DNA of 9,390 nucleotides, taken from NCBI GenBank assembly GCA_022360535.1, contig JAKSCP010000300.1, positions 1-9,390 on the forward strand. The letters are read 5' to 3'. This document shows, one piece after another, positions 1-5,913 of this stretch. Both the position numbers and the translations under genes were made by a program. This stretch comes from Pseudomonadales bacterium (GTDB lineage: Bacteria; Pseudomonadota; Gammaproteobacteria; Pseudomonadales; Pseudohongiellaceae). Within the stretch, counting starts at the first letter, position 1; every line of letters starts with the position of its first letter. The notes under the pieces are model-generated. The model saw only the letters and a list, made by a program, of their open reading frames with translations, did not search any database and was not told the DNA's origin.

Positions 1-510
1 GTGATGGCTTCTCTGGCATTCGTTAAACAGATTGCTGATGAACAACTTAAGCAACTTCGTGACATCACTAGTGAAGGCTTGTCGATTCACTTCTCTGAAG
101 AAGAAGCCGAACTGATGACCCACTCACACGAGCGTATCAACATATTCGACTTCGGCGGCCCATTAAGCTTTGGGGCTGCAGCCGATGTGGGTCACCAGGT
201 GCGCGAGAAGTCTGGCAAGTTGAGTCAGGTTACAATCCTCGACTTCCAGCAGGTACCATTCATTGATGTGTCTGCAGCACGGGCTGTGGAAACGATTGCC
301 AACGACGGCAAAATTTCCAATAAGTTGGTATACATCTCCGGCATGAATGAAGAATCGCGGGGTGTACTCCAAGGTCTGATGGGCGATGTGGTTCCTAAAG
401 AACACTTCTTTGATATTCGCCGTGACGCAATCGCCGCCGCTGTAGAATTCGTGGAGTCCACTGAAGAGGAAAAGTCTGAACAGGTTAGCGCTGAACCAGC
501 GCTAGCCTGA
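1..510 (+). CDS. SulP-family anion transporter, C-terminal STAS domain (5' partial)
   Basis: This is the 3' end of a SulP (SLC26-like) inner-membrane anion transporter, a family that carries sulfate, bicarbonate or dicarboxylates. The first residues (VMASLAFVKQIADE) match the junction where the last membrane helix passes into the cytoplasmic linker. A STAS domain follows at about residues 40-150 of the visible part, with the characteristic strand-turn segment LDFQQVPFIDVSAARAVE at 80-97. The tail is acidic (STEEEKSEQ). The reading frame is open from base 1, so the GTG there is very probably an internal Val codon and the gene starts outside the window. The substrate cannot be judged because the transmembrane part is missing. 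A Rho-independent terminator lies about 120 bp downstream, so this is the last gene of its transcript. Confidence 0.88.
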   Translation: MMASLAFVKQIADEQLKQLRDITSEGLSIHFSEEEAELMTHSHERINIFDFGGPLSFGAAADVGHQVREKSGKLSQVTILDFQQVPFIDVSAARAVETIANDGKISNKLVYISGMNEESRGVLQGLMGDVVPKEHFFDIRRDAIAAAVEFVESTEEEKSEQVSAEPALA

Positions 511-561
511 TTTCGAAACACAATTAAGCAGTTCTAGTAACTGCTCATACAGAGCACTAAC

Positions 562-600
562 CAAGCTGGCCAATCCCCTCTAGAATTTTTGACCAGCTTG
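562..600. repeat. Imperfect palindrome between sulP end and its terminator
   Basis: CAAGCTGG (562-569) and CCAGCTTG (593-600) are perfect inverse complements. After one mismatch the stem continues with CAA/TTG (571-573 and 589-591), leaving a loop of about 15 nt. No T-run follows on either strand within a few bases, so it is not a standard intrinsic terminator. It may form a 3'-UTR stem protecting the sulP transcript, or be an operator-like site. The function is unknown. Confidence 0.5.
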
Positions 601-630
601 CACTGCAAGCAAGACTAACCATAGAGTTGA

Positions 631-662
631 AGCAGGTGGCTGACAAGTTATCTGCTTTTTTT
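631..662 (+). terminator. Rho-independent terminator of the SulP gene
   Basis: AGCAGGT (631-637) pairs with ATCTGCT (650-656), seven pairs including one G-U, around a 12-nt loop. It is followed directly by an uninterrupted T-run (656-662). It lies in the plus-strand orientation about 120 bp after the SulP stop codon, with no other plus-strand gene between. Confidence 0.75.
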
Positions 663-693
663 GCTTCGAGTTTCTATATCTAAATTACAGACA

Positions 694-731
694 AAGAAAA
701 GCCGGACTCTAAAAACTGCAAGAGCCCGGCT
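694..731 (-). terminator. Rho-independent terminator of the TorF-like porin gene
   Basis: Read on the minus strand, AGCCGGGCTCT pairs with AGAGTCCGGCT (plus-strand arms 721-731 and 700-710), eleven pairs with one G-U, around a 10-nt loop. It is followed by TTTTCTTT (plus 694-700). It starts 30 bp beyond the porin stop codon. It sits tail to tail with the SulP terminator, so the two convergent genes are insulated from each other. Confidence 0.88.
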
Positions 732-761
732 AGTAAAGAGTGGGTTAGTTAAGCTGCTTAC

Positions 762-1502
762 TTACAGCTCGAAGTCCATTCCGTATCCGATAACGAATTT
801 CACTTCGTCGTTGTCACGTGTTCCAACGCTGGCATAGTCCTCGATACCGTCGTTGTTGTCATCATCACCTAATGTGGTTGTGGTGATCATGCCGAAAAAG
901 CCATCTTTCGCGATGCTGATGTTGAAATCCCAGTAGTCATCAGTTGCACCGTTAAAGGCGTACATGAAATCACCTTCGTGGAAGCCAGCGTGCAGCCCTA
1001 TTTCGACGCCACTATCCAGGGGAATGGTGTAATCCAGTGATGTATAGGAGGCCTGTGCAAAACCAAAATCTTCACCTGGACCTTCGTCGGGCTCAGCATT
1101 GGCCAGCAGTGAGAGTTGGGCGCTGAAGTTACCGTATCCGATCGAGGCATAAACTTCACCAAAGTCGAATCCAGCATTGGAATCGTAGTTGTAGTAGAGG
1201 TAGCCGAAGTCATAACTGATGTCACCAGCTTCGCCGGCGTAACCGAAATACATATCGTGCTCATAGGAATACACATCATCTGAGTCATAAGACACATTGG
1301 ATGCCCAGGTTCCTGCGTAGAAACCACTTTCAGATGCGTAGTCGATACCACCCTGGATGGCGCCTTCGTTGATTGACTGGGTCAGGCCACGCCAGATGTA
1401 GTTATTGGTCGCAGTGAAATTCGCGGACCATTCCTGTGCCTGAACGGCGCTGGCTGACATTAATAGTCCAGCAGCTACCAGCGAAGCAATTCGAGTTTTC
1501 AT
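762..1502 (-). CDS. TorF-family putative outer-membrane porin
   Basis: The 246-residue protein has a clear Sec signal peptide (MKTRIASLVAAGLLMSASA, cleavage likely after AVQA at residue 22). It then shows the N-terminal signature of the TorF/TIGR02001 proteobacterial porin family: NNYIWRGLTQS (33-43) and GGIDYASESGFYAGTWASNV (51-70). The rest is alternating aromatic and small residues, as in a short beta-barrel with acidic loops. Residues 214-222 (DDNNDGIED) fit the DxNxDGxxD calcium-loop pattern in a probable extracellular loop. The chain ends in DFEL, without the terminal aromatic residue common in porins. The start codon is preceded at about 11 bp by AAGGGA, a weakly placed ribosome binding site. 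It is transcribed alone: there is a terminator downstream and a 370-bp gap upstream. The substrate is unknown; passive uptake of small solutes is the usual guess for the family. Confidence 0.85.
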   Translation of the reverse strand: MKTRIASLVAAGLLMSASAVQAQEWSANFTATNNYIWRGLTQSINEGAIQGGIDYASESGFYAGTWASNVSYDSDDVYSYEHDMYFGYAGEAGDISYDFGYLYYNYDSNAGFDFGEVYASIGYGNFSAQLSLLANAEPDEGPGEDFGFAQASYTSLDYTIPLDSGVEIGLHAGFHEGDFMYAFNGATDDYWDFNISIAKDGFFGMITTTTLGDDDNNDGIEDYASVGTRDNDEVKFVIGYGMDFEL

Positions 1503-1872
1503 ATCTTGTCTTGTCCCTTGATTGGTTCAAATGTGAAAGGCAATGCATGCCACCTGGGACAGTGTTGAGCAAGAACTGAGCCAAGACGCTTAAGGCCAGA
1601 AAACTAGGGGCTTGGGGCTGTTTTTAAAGAATGGGGCGCCGCCCGATCCCATGTCAATACGCACCAATACGGTGCGTGGAAATCGGGCTTCGCCCTCAAT
1701 TAATGCGACTATTTAGTGCAGAAAGTAATTGCGGTTTGCGGGCAATAAAAAGGGTAGCCGAATACATCGAATGCCATTGCTGATCACCACATCGAGCGAT
1801 GATTACCATGTCATGCTTTCCCTCTTTCTATTGTTATTTGAATGGGTGTCCTTTAAGTGCTTGGTAGGAAAA
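1503..1872. other. Gene-free stretch between porin start and VOC gene end
   Basis: This 370-bp region must contain the porin promoter (minus strand) and the 3' end of the DUF385-VOC transcript. No coding frame here has a recognisable product; the plus-strand open frame that crosses into 1873-2058 is a shadow of the VOC gene. I see no convincing -35/-10 pair for the porin and no T-rich terminator for the VOC transcript. The one strong structure is the nested palindrome at 1634-1695. Confidence 0.6.
1634..1695. repeat. Nested three-tier palindrome (REP-like element or 3'-end stem)
   Basis: There are three concentric perfect arms: GGGCG/CGCCC (1634-1638 and 1691-1695), GCCCGAT/ATCGGGC (1641-1647 and 1682-1688) and ACGCACC/GGTGCGT (1659-1665 and 1671-1677). 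The inner loop is AATAC. Opposed cc/tt and a larger internal loop separate the tiers. All 19 pairs are Watson-Crick. It lies 180 bp beyond the VOC stop and 130 bp before the porin start. It resembles the dispersed intergenic palindromes (REP-type) of proteobacteria, or an unusual terminator or processing stem. No integron attC core is present. Confidence 0.6.
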
Positions 1873-2256
1873 CTACTTCGGTACGCGGTGCAGGGCGCAC
1901 ACCTTGTTACCCGCGGGGTCACGCAGGTAGGCGATGTAGAGCTGCACGCCGGAGCCTTCTCGAATTCCCGGGGGGTCTTCACAGTCAGTACCACCGTTGG
2001 CCAAACCTGCGGCATGCCAGGCATCGACGGCTTCGGGGCTGGTAGCCGCAAAACCTAAGGTACTGCCATTGCCATGGGTTGCAGGTTCACCATTGATCGG
2101 ATCGGTAATGCCAAACACACCTGATTCCGTGCGATAGAAATACCGACCTTTAGGGTCCTGAACCGGTTCACCGTGACCTAGTGCACCAAGTGTGGCGTCG
2201 TAAAACTGTTTAGACGCCTGCAAATCATTTGCGCCTAACATCACGTGACTGAACAT
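1873..2256 (-). CDS. VOC-superfamily protein (glyoxalase/dioxygenase fold)
   Basis: A compact 127-residue, single-domain cytoplasmic protein of the vicinal oxygen chelate superfamily. The N-terminal strand FSHVMLGANDLQASKQFYD carries the usual first metal-ligand His (H4) followed by the ND-L-xx-S-xx-FY helix. The C-terminal strand YIAYLRDPAGNKVCALHR (107-124) matches the conserved 'DPxGNK' hairpin of glyoxalase/bleomycin-resistance proteins. One domain of this size normally dimerises. The reaction cannot be assigned; lactoylglutathione lyase-like, dioxygenase or binding roles are all possible. A strong AGAAGGAG ribosome binding site sits 5-6 bp before the ATG. It starts 36 bp after the DUF385-like gene and probably shares its transcript. 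Confidence 0.85.
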   Translation of the reverse strand: MFSHVMLGANDLQASKQFYDATLGALGHGEPVQDPKGRYFYRTESGVFGITDPINGEPATHGNGSTLGFAATSPEAVDAWHAAGLANGGTDCEDPPGIREGSGVQLYIAYLRDPAGNKVCALHRVPK

Positions 2257-2292
2257 CTATTACTCCTTCTTCTTTATTTATAGTTATTACTA

Positions 2293-2721
2293 CTAGCTGG
2301 GATCTAATCGCAAGAATCTTCGTGGTGGAAACCCGGTACGAAATCGAAAATTGAATCCAAATGAATACTCTTCACTAACTCTGGCGAGTTCATCCCCTTC
2401 CAGGGGCACAGCAACGTGGGGCTCGAAGCTTTCTTCACCGGGCATCTTTACTTCCACATTGGGATTATTGATTGCATGACGATACCAACGCCGTGGCCAG
2501 TGATTCACTGCAATATAATTATTGCCGTCGATCTGCTCGAGGCGTAACACCCGCTCGTGACGTTCGTTATCATTGTTGAAGGTAGCCAGTACCAGAGACG
2601 TACTGCCCTGGGGTTGTAAATATCCCAGCCGTGCTTCGAAATAGGCAACATAGCCTGCATAGACCAGAAACAATCCAGCAAATCCGATCAAACCCCATTT
2701 CACCGCTTTGTTTGTTGTCAT
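2293..2721 (-). CDS. Membrane-anchored DUF385/nitroreductase-like (split beta-barrel) protein
   Basis: 142 residues. A single hydrophobic helix (about 8-27, WGLIGFAGLFLVYAGYVAYF) anchors the N-terminus. The remainder resembles the DUF385 / deazaflavin-dependent nitroreductase-type split barrel: a central strand LVLATF (43-48), then NNYIAVNHWPRRWYRHAINN (67-86) and NPNVEV (86-91), which mirror the family's 'WYHNLxANPxVEV' segment. Many members bind F420 or flavin in actinobacteria. Most gammaproteobacteria do not make F420, so the cofactor here is open and binding could be lost. Only a weak ribosome binding site is visible. A strong promoter lies about 40 bp upstream, and the gene is first in a two-gene unit with the VOC gene. 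Family assignment is by motif resemblance only. Confidence 0.65.
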   Translation of the reverse strand: MTTNKAVKWGLIGFAGLFLVYAGYVAYFEARLGYLQPQGSTSLVLATFNNDNERHERVLRLEQIDGNNYIAVNHWPRRWYRHAINNPNVEVKMPGEESFEPHVAVPLEGDELARVSEEYSFGFNFRFRTGFPPRRFLRLDPS

Positions 2722-2763
2722 AGCGTGTCTCGCTTAGTCGATTAACCAAATTTCAGGCGCTCG

Positions 2764-2791
2764 ATTATACGACAAGAATCATCAGTGGAAA
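2764..2791 (-). promoter_or_regulatory. Sigma-70 promoter for the DUF385-VOC unit
   Basis: On the minus strand TTTCCA (plus 2786-2791) is followed after 16 bp by a perfect TATAAT (plus 2764-2769), about 43 bp before the DUF385-like start codon. The -10 box is consensus and the -35 box matches 4 of 6. Confidence 0.6.
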
Positions 2792-2978
2792 GTCAGGCAG
2801 GCAGACGATTAGTCGCCCCAGCCAACAGACTACGGCGATCTTATTCGACATATGACGAGAAATGCTGGAAGTATGCATTCTTTCACTGATAATTGGGTGG
2901 AACTCCTTAACCACTTCGTTTCAATTTCATCCGCATCAGGAATCTGGTTAAATGCTAAAACAGCAAGTAAACGTATCT

Positions 2979-2982
2979 GGAG
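2979..2982 (+). promoter_or_regulatory. Ribosome binding site that decides the start of the first PQQ dehydrogenase
   Basis: GGAG at 2979-2982 lies 8 bp before the ATG at 2991. The in-frame ATG at 2952 has no such site, and using it would put 13 charged or polar residues ahead of the signal peptide. The internal start at 2991 is therefore preferred. A weak extended -10-like TGGTTAAAT (2945-2953 region) would give a leader of about 30 nt, which also excludes the upstream ATG, but that promoter is poorly supported because no -35 box is visible. Confidence 0.65.
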
Positions 2983-2990
2983 AACGCTCC

Positions 2991-4949
2991 ATGAACAAAA
3001 CTCTTGGCTGCACTTTTTATCCTCCTCTCCGCCTATCGGTTCTGGCTCGATGGCTACCACTATTAACTTTCACGATCACAGCGATTACTGCAGAAGCTCA
3101 AACTGATTGGGCTTACTGGGGCGGCACTAAAGCCTTCAATCGCTACTCCGCTGCGGATCAGATCGACGCAAGCAACGTCGACAACCTGGAGATTGTCTGG
3201 CGGCGACCGGCGGTCGATAGCTCGCTTACCGATACTTTTCCGAGACTGCGCGTTCCCAGAAACCTTCGAGCAACACCGATCTATGTTGATGGAGTCCTGT
3301 ACGCCTCCAACGGAATTGGACTGGCCGAGGCTATCGATCCTGCAACGGGCCGAACTCTCTGGACCCAGCAACTGGACGAAAACACTTTCGAAAATGTGCG
3401 AGGTACCAGCTCTCGCGGAGTAGAGTTCTGGAACAATGGTTCAGACAGTCGTTTATTTGCAGTAAGACAAGGCAACTTGTATGCCCTGGATCCACAAACT
3501 GGAGAGAAGGTTAGCGCATTCGGTGACGGAGGAATGGTGAATCTGGTTCCAGCGGGCGCCAACACTTTCAGTCTGGTCTCCAGTGGACCGCTAATCGTTA
3601 ATGACGTGATCATCATTACCGGCACAGTAGATGGTGCTGGTGATAGCGGGACCCAGTGGCGCGGTGTGGCATCGGAAGACGTCCGCGGCTTCGATGCCAA
3701 TTCGGGTGAGCATCTTTGGACATTTCATGCCGTGCCAAGGGAAGGCGAATTTGGAACCGATACCTGGGGCAATGATTCCTGGCGTGAGTCGGGTGATCTT
3801 GGATCCTGGTGTTGCCTCTCCGCCGACGAAGATCTGGGCTATGTTTATGTTCCGTTTACCGCGCCTACTGCAGCGTACTATGGAGGTCACCGCCCTGGGG
3901 ATAATCTTTATTCCAATAGCCTGGTGGCGATCGATGTCAGCACTGGCGAACGAGTCTGGCATTTTCAGATGGTGCATCATGATGTGTGGGAGTACGACAA
4001 CGTCGGGCCACCTATCCTCGGCGATATCGTGGTGGAAGGTCGACCAGTCAAAGCCGTGATGCAGGCAAACAAGACAGGTTGGGTATATGTTTTTGATCGG
4101 GTAACCGGTGAGCCGGTTTGGCCCATCGAAGAATTACCCGTACCGCAATCTGACGTGCCAGGTGAACAGCTGTCCCCTACCCAGCCCTTTCCAACCAAAC
4201 CGGCACCAATCGCCTCCCAAGGCATCACCGAGGCAGACATTATCAACTTTCCCGAGATTGGTCAGATCGCCCGCGCTACCGTGGCAAACTTTGTGATCGG
4301 GCCGATCTTTACCCCACCAACGGTGATCAGTGATGAACCTGGCGGCAATCAGGGAACCCTCACCTTGCCTGGTTCCTGGGGGTCAGCTAACTGGAATACC
4401 GGGGCTTTCGATCCGGAAACCGGTTACTACTACGGTTTTACCAATGACATTCCTCGAGTCTATCGGCTGGAAGCTACTACCGAGCCCGACGCGCAGATGG
4501 ATTACTGGAGCCCCAATCGGGAGGCGCCCTATCTGGATGGGATACCCCTCACCAAACCACCCTGGGGCCGCATCACTGCTATCGACATGAATAACGGTGA
4601 ACATGTGTGGCAAGTGGCGAACGGCGATTCACTAAGTGATCATCCCGATCTCGATGAGTTAGACCTGCCGACCCTGGGCATTGCCAGCCGTCCCGCCAGC
4701 CTGGTGACCAAGACGCTGCTCTTTATGGGTGATGGCAGCAACAACCACGGTGGCACACAGCCGAATATGTGGGGCACTTCCTTTCGGGCTTATGACAAGA
4801 TGACCGGCGAAGTAATTTGGGAAACCCAGTTGCCATCTGGCACAACTGGCGCACCAATGAGCTATATGCATGAAGGCAAACAATACATCGTTGTTGCTGT
4901 TGGAAGCCTGGGAGACGACCCGGAGTTAGTAGCGTTAGCGTTGCCTTAA
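2991..4949 (+). CDS. Exported PQQ-dependent dehydrogenase, glucose/quinate dehydrogenase type
   Basis: A 652-residue periplasmic quinoprotein expected to oxidise an alcohol, polyol or sugar and pass electrons to the respiratory chain. A signal peptide (1-36, cleavage after AEA) precedes an eight-bladed propeller. Eight blade-docking motifs of the AxDxxTGxxxW kind are visible, complete with Trp at 124, 243, 323, 377, 540 and 610 and degenerate near 165 and 472. The vicinal pair C274-C275 can form the disulfide over PQQ. K361 (ANKTGW) matches the PQQ-contacting Lys of membrane glucose dehydrogenase. VPGEQLSPTQPFPTKP (389-404) and PPWGRITAID are typical of that subfamily. The five-helix membrane anchor of Gcd is absent, and no CxxCH heme motif is present. 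Oddities: the HHDxWDxD site reads HHDVWEYD, with Glu334 at the expected catalytic Asp. The family's GNxTPDxWGG reads TAPTAAYYGG, with Ala at the Asn and Asp positions. The substrate is unknown. Confidence 0.9.
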   Translation: MNKTLGCTFYPPLRLSVLARWLPLLTFTITAITAEAQTDWAYWGGTKAFNRYSAADQIDASNVDNLEIVWRRPAVDSSLTDTFPRLRVPRNLRATPIYVDGVLYASNGIGLAEAIDPATGRTLWTQQLDENTFENVRGTSSRGVEFWNNGSDSRLFAVRQGNLYALDPQTGEKVSAFGDGGMVNLVPAGANTFSLVSSGPLIVNDVIIITGTVDGAGDSGTQWRGVASEDVRGFDANSGEHLWTFHAVPREGEFGTDTWGNDSWRESGDLGSWCCLSADEDLGYVYVPFTAPTAAYYGGHRPGDNLYSNSLVAIDVSTGERVWHFQMVHHDVWEYDNVGPPILGDIVVEGRPVKAVMQANKTGWVYVFDRVTGEPVWPIEELPVPQSDVPGEQLSPTQPFPTKPAPIASQGITEADIINFPEIGQIARATVANFVIGPIFTPPTVISDEPGGNQGTLTLPGSWGSANWNTGAFDPETGYYYGFTNDIPRVYRLEATTEPDAQMDYWSPNREAPYLDGIPLTKPPWGRITAIDMNNGEHVWQVANGDSLSDHPDLDELDLPTLGIASRPASLVTKTLLFMGDGSNNHGGTQPNMWGTSFRAYDKMTGEVIWETQLPSGTTGAPMSYMHEGKQYIVVAVGSLGDDPELVALALP

Positions 4950-4952
4950 CAG

Positions 4953-5288
4953 TTAGAGCGCAATAAGCTGCTGGAGAAGGGGTATAACTAGAGCAGCCAT
5001 TACAATCCCAACCATCCATTGCAACAGAGTAAATTTCGCATCTAACTTTGCACTGAGTTCGGCAAATTTCGTTTCATACTTGGCATCGTACTCTGCAAAG
5101 CGTGCATCAATAGCTGCATTCTGTTCGGCAAATTGAGCTGCGAGATAGTCTTTTGTAACCAGCTCTTCCAGATTCACGTTAAATGCCTCAGTTAGCACTT
5201 CCGCTTGCACTTCAGCTTGTTTCAATGGCATCCCCGCCTCTTCCAGCCTGCGCACAAACTTGTGGGTATCAAATGTCGTGATCGCCAT
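4953..5288 (-). CDS. DUF1640-type coiled-coil protein with C-terminal membrane anchor
   Basis: 111 residues with the layout of DUF1640 (CCDC90/MCUR1-like) proteins. The N-terminal helix is FDTHKFVRRLEEAGMPLKQAE (6-26). A conserved helix carries AEVLTEAF and ELVTKDYLAAQFAEQ. A coiled coil follows, then a single C-terminal transmembrane helix (about 89-108, LQWMVGIVMAALVIPLLQQL). The coiled coil is built of three 11-residue units beginning at F53, F64 and F75, with F86 opening a fourth. This hendecad spacing is typical of right-handed or nearly straight coils. The ribosome binding site AAGGAG lies about 9 bp before the ATG. The gene converges on the PQQ dehydrogenase with only 3 bp between stop codons and no clear terminator. 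Bacterial members have no settled function. Confidence 0.8.
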   Translation of the reverse strand: MAITTFDTHKFVRRLEEAGMPLKQAEVQAEVLTEAFNVNLEELVTKDYLAAQFAEQNAAIDARFAEYDAKYETKFAELSAKLDAKFTLLQWMVGIVMAALVIPLLQQLIAL

Positions 5289-5323
5289 GGGACTCTCCTT
5301 GTCTCTCGCGATTCGGTAATCTC

Positions 5324-5353
5324 AGTATAGTTACGCCTGTCCGAAGAAAGCAA
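5324..5353 (-). promoter_or_regulatory. Candidate sigma-70 promoter of the DUF1640 gene
   Basis: On the minus strand TTGCTT (plus 5348-5353), an 18-bp spacer and TATACT (plus 5324-5329) lie about 36 bp before the start codon. The -10 box matches 5 of 6 and the -35 box only 3 of 6. Confidence 0.45.
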
Positions 5354-5359
5354 GAATCC

Positions 5360-5384
5360 CTGCAACCCAAGATAAATCTGCAAC
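5360..5384. repeat. Paired direct repeat CTGCAAC upstream of DUF1640 promoter
   Basis: CTGCAAC occurs at 5360-5366 and 5378-5384, 18 bp apart start to start, immediately upstream of the candidate -35 box of the DUF1640 promoter. It could be a regulator half-site pair, but two 7-mers this close may also arise by chance. Confidence 0.3.
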
Positions 5385-5416
5385 TACGGAGGCTGTCGAG
5401 CTTCTTATGGCGCAAA

Positions 5417-5878
5417 CTATGGCGCTAGACTAGATCGGGCTTGCGTTCCCCAATGCCCATTCTGCAATGTCACGATATAAAGAGACTCGTAGGTACCAAT
5501 GATCTCGTCGTCAGCGTTGTAACGCTGAAACACGGTTTGCACATGCACCTTGCCTTCTGCAGCCATAACCACATCCCGGCTCAACCAGGCACTGTGGTCC
5601 CAACCTGTTCGGGGCAGACGTTCAAAAGTGGCTCCTTGAGCAAACTCCTGCGCTGAATCCCACACGGTTACACTGCCACTGGCGAAGCGCACATGGGGAT
5701 AGTTCAATGTAGTTGCCCAGGCTTCCATGTCTCGACTATTAAAATGCAGCATGAATTCATCCAGTGCAGTCATTGCACCAGCAATGGCTTGTTCAACAGC
5801 GTCGTCCTGCGCATGAACAAGAGATTGTGAAACCAGTAATCCCAACACGCCAAGACAAAGTAATCGAATTCGTTTCAT
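5417..5878 (-). CDS. Exported NTF2/SnoaL-like protein
   Basis: 153 residues with a signal peptide (cleavage likely after VHA, residue 23), so a periplasmic protein. The mature part fits the NTF2-like alpha+beta cone. A long helix (27-59) contains EFMLHFNSRDMEAWATTLNY. Then come PHVRFASGSVTVW (61-73), TGWDHSAWLSRDVV (91-104), VHVQTVFQRYNADDEIIGTYESLYIVTLQNGHWG (111-144) and a final QARSSLAP. The TGWDHSAW and GHWGTQARSS segments are, from memory, shared by a recurrent NTF2-like family of about 130-150 residues. NTF2-like proteins may be enzymes (isomerase, cyclase, dehydratase) or ligand carriers, and no catalytic set can be assigned here. The ribosome binding site TAAGGAA lies 6-7 bp before the ATG. 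It follows the cyclase-family gene by 35 bp, so the two are co-transcribed and both products are exported. Confidence 0.78.
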   Translation of the reverse strand: MKRIRLLCLGVLGLLVSQSLVHAQDDAVEQAIAGAMTALDEFMLHFNSRDMEAWATTLNYPHVRFASGSVTVWDSAQEFAQGATFERLPRTGWDHSAWLSRDVVMAAEGKVHVQTVFQRYNADDEIIGTYESLYIVTLQNGHWGTQARSSLAP

Positions 5879-5913
5879 GGTAGTTCCTTAATATGCAATG
5901 CTGGTTCTTAAAG

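Noticed and set aside
1..3. GTG at base 1 as the start of a stand-alone STAS protein
   Set aside because: The first residues match the end of the SulP membrane domain and linker, so the frame almost certainly continues from outside the window.
1539..1552. Sigma-54-like site upstream of the porin (minus strand TGGCATGCATTGCC)
   Set aside because: The GG and GC elements are 8 bp apart rather than the required 10, so it would not be recognised.
1634..1695. Integron attC recombination site
   Set aside because: No GTTRRRY/RYYYAAC core bases flank the stem and there is no gene cassette arrangement.
1729..2058. Plus-strand open frame of about 109 codons
   Set aside because: It is antisense to the VOC gene; the translation resembles nothing and the VOC protein is clearly real.
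2952..2990. Upstream ATG as the start of the first PQQ dehydrogenase
   Set aside because: It has no ribosome binding site and would add 13 polar residues before the signal peptide; ATG 2991 has GGAG at 8 bp.
4967..4997. GCTGCT/AGCAGC hairpin as a shared terminator for the convergent pair
   Set aside because: Only six pairs with a 19-nt loop and no T-run on either strand; it lies inside the DUF1640 coding sequence.
5406..5425. Direct repeat TATGGCGC twice, 12 bp apart, across the NTF2-like stop codon
   Set aside because: Short and isolated; probably a chance or slippage duplication with no supporting structure.
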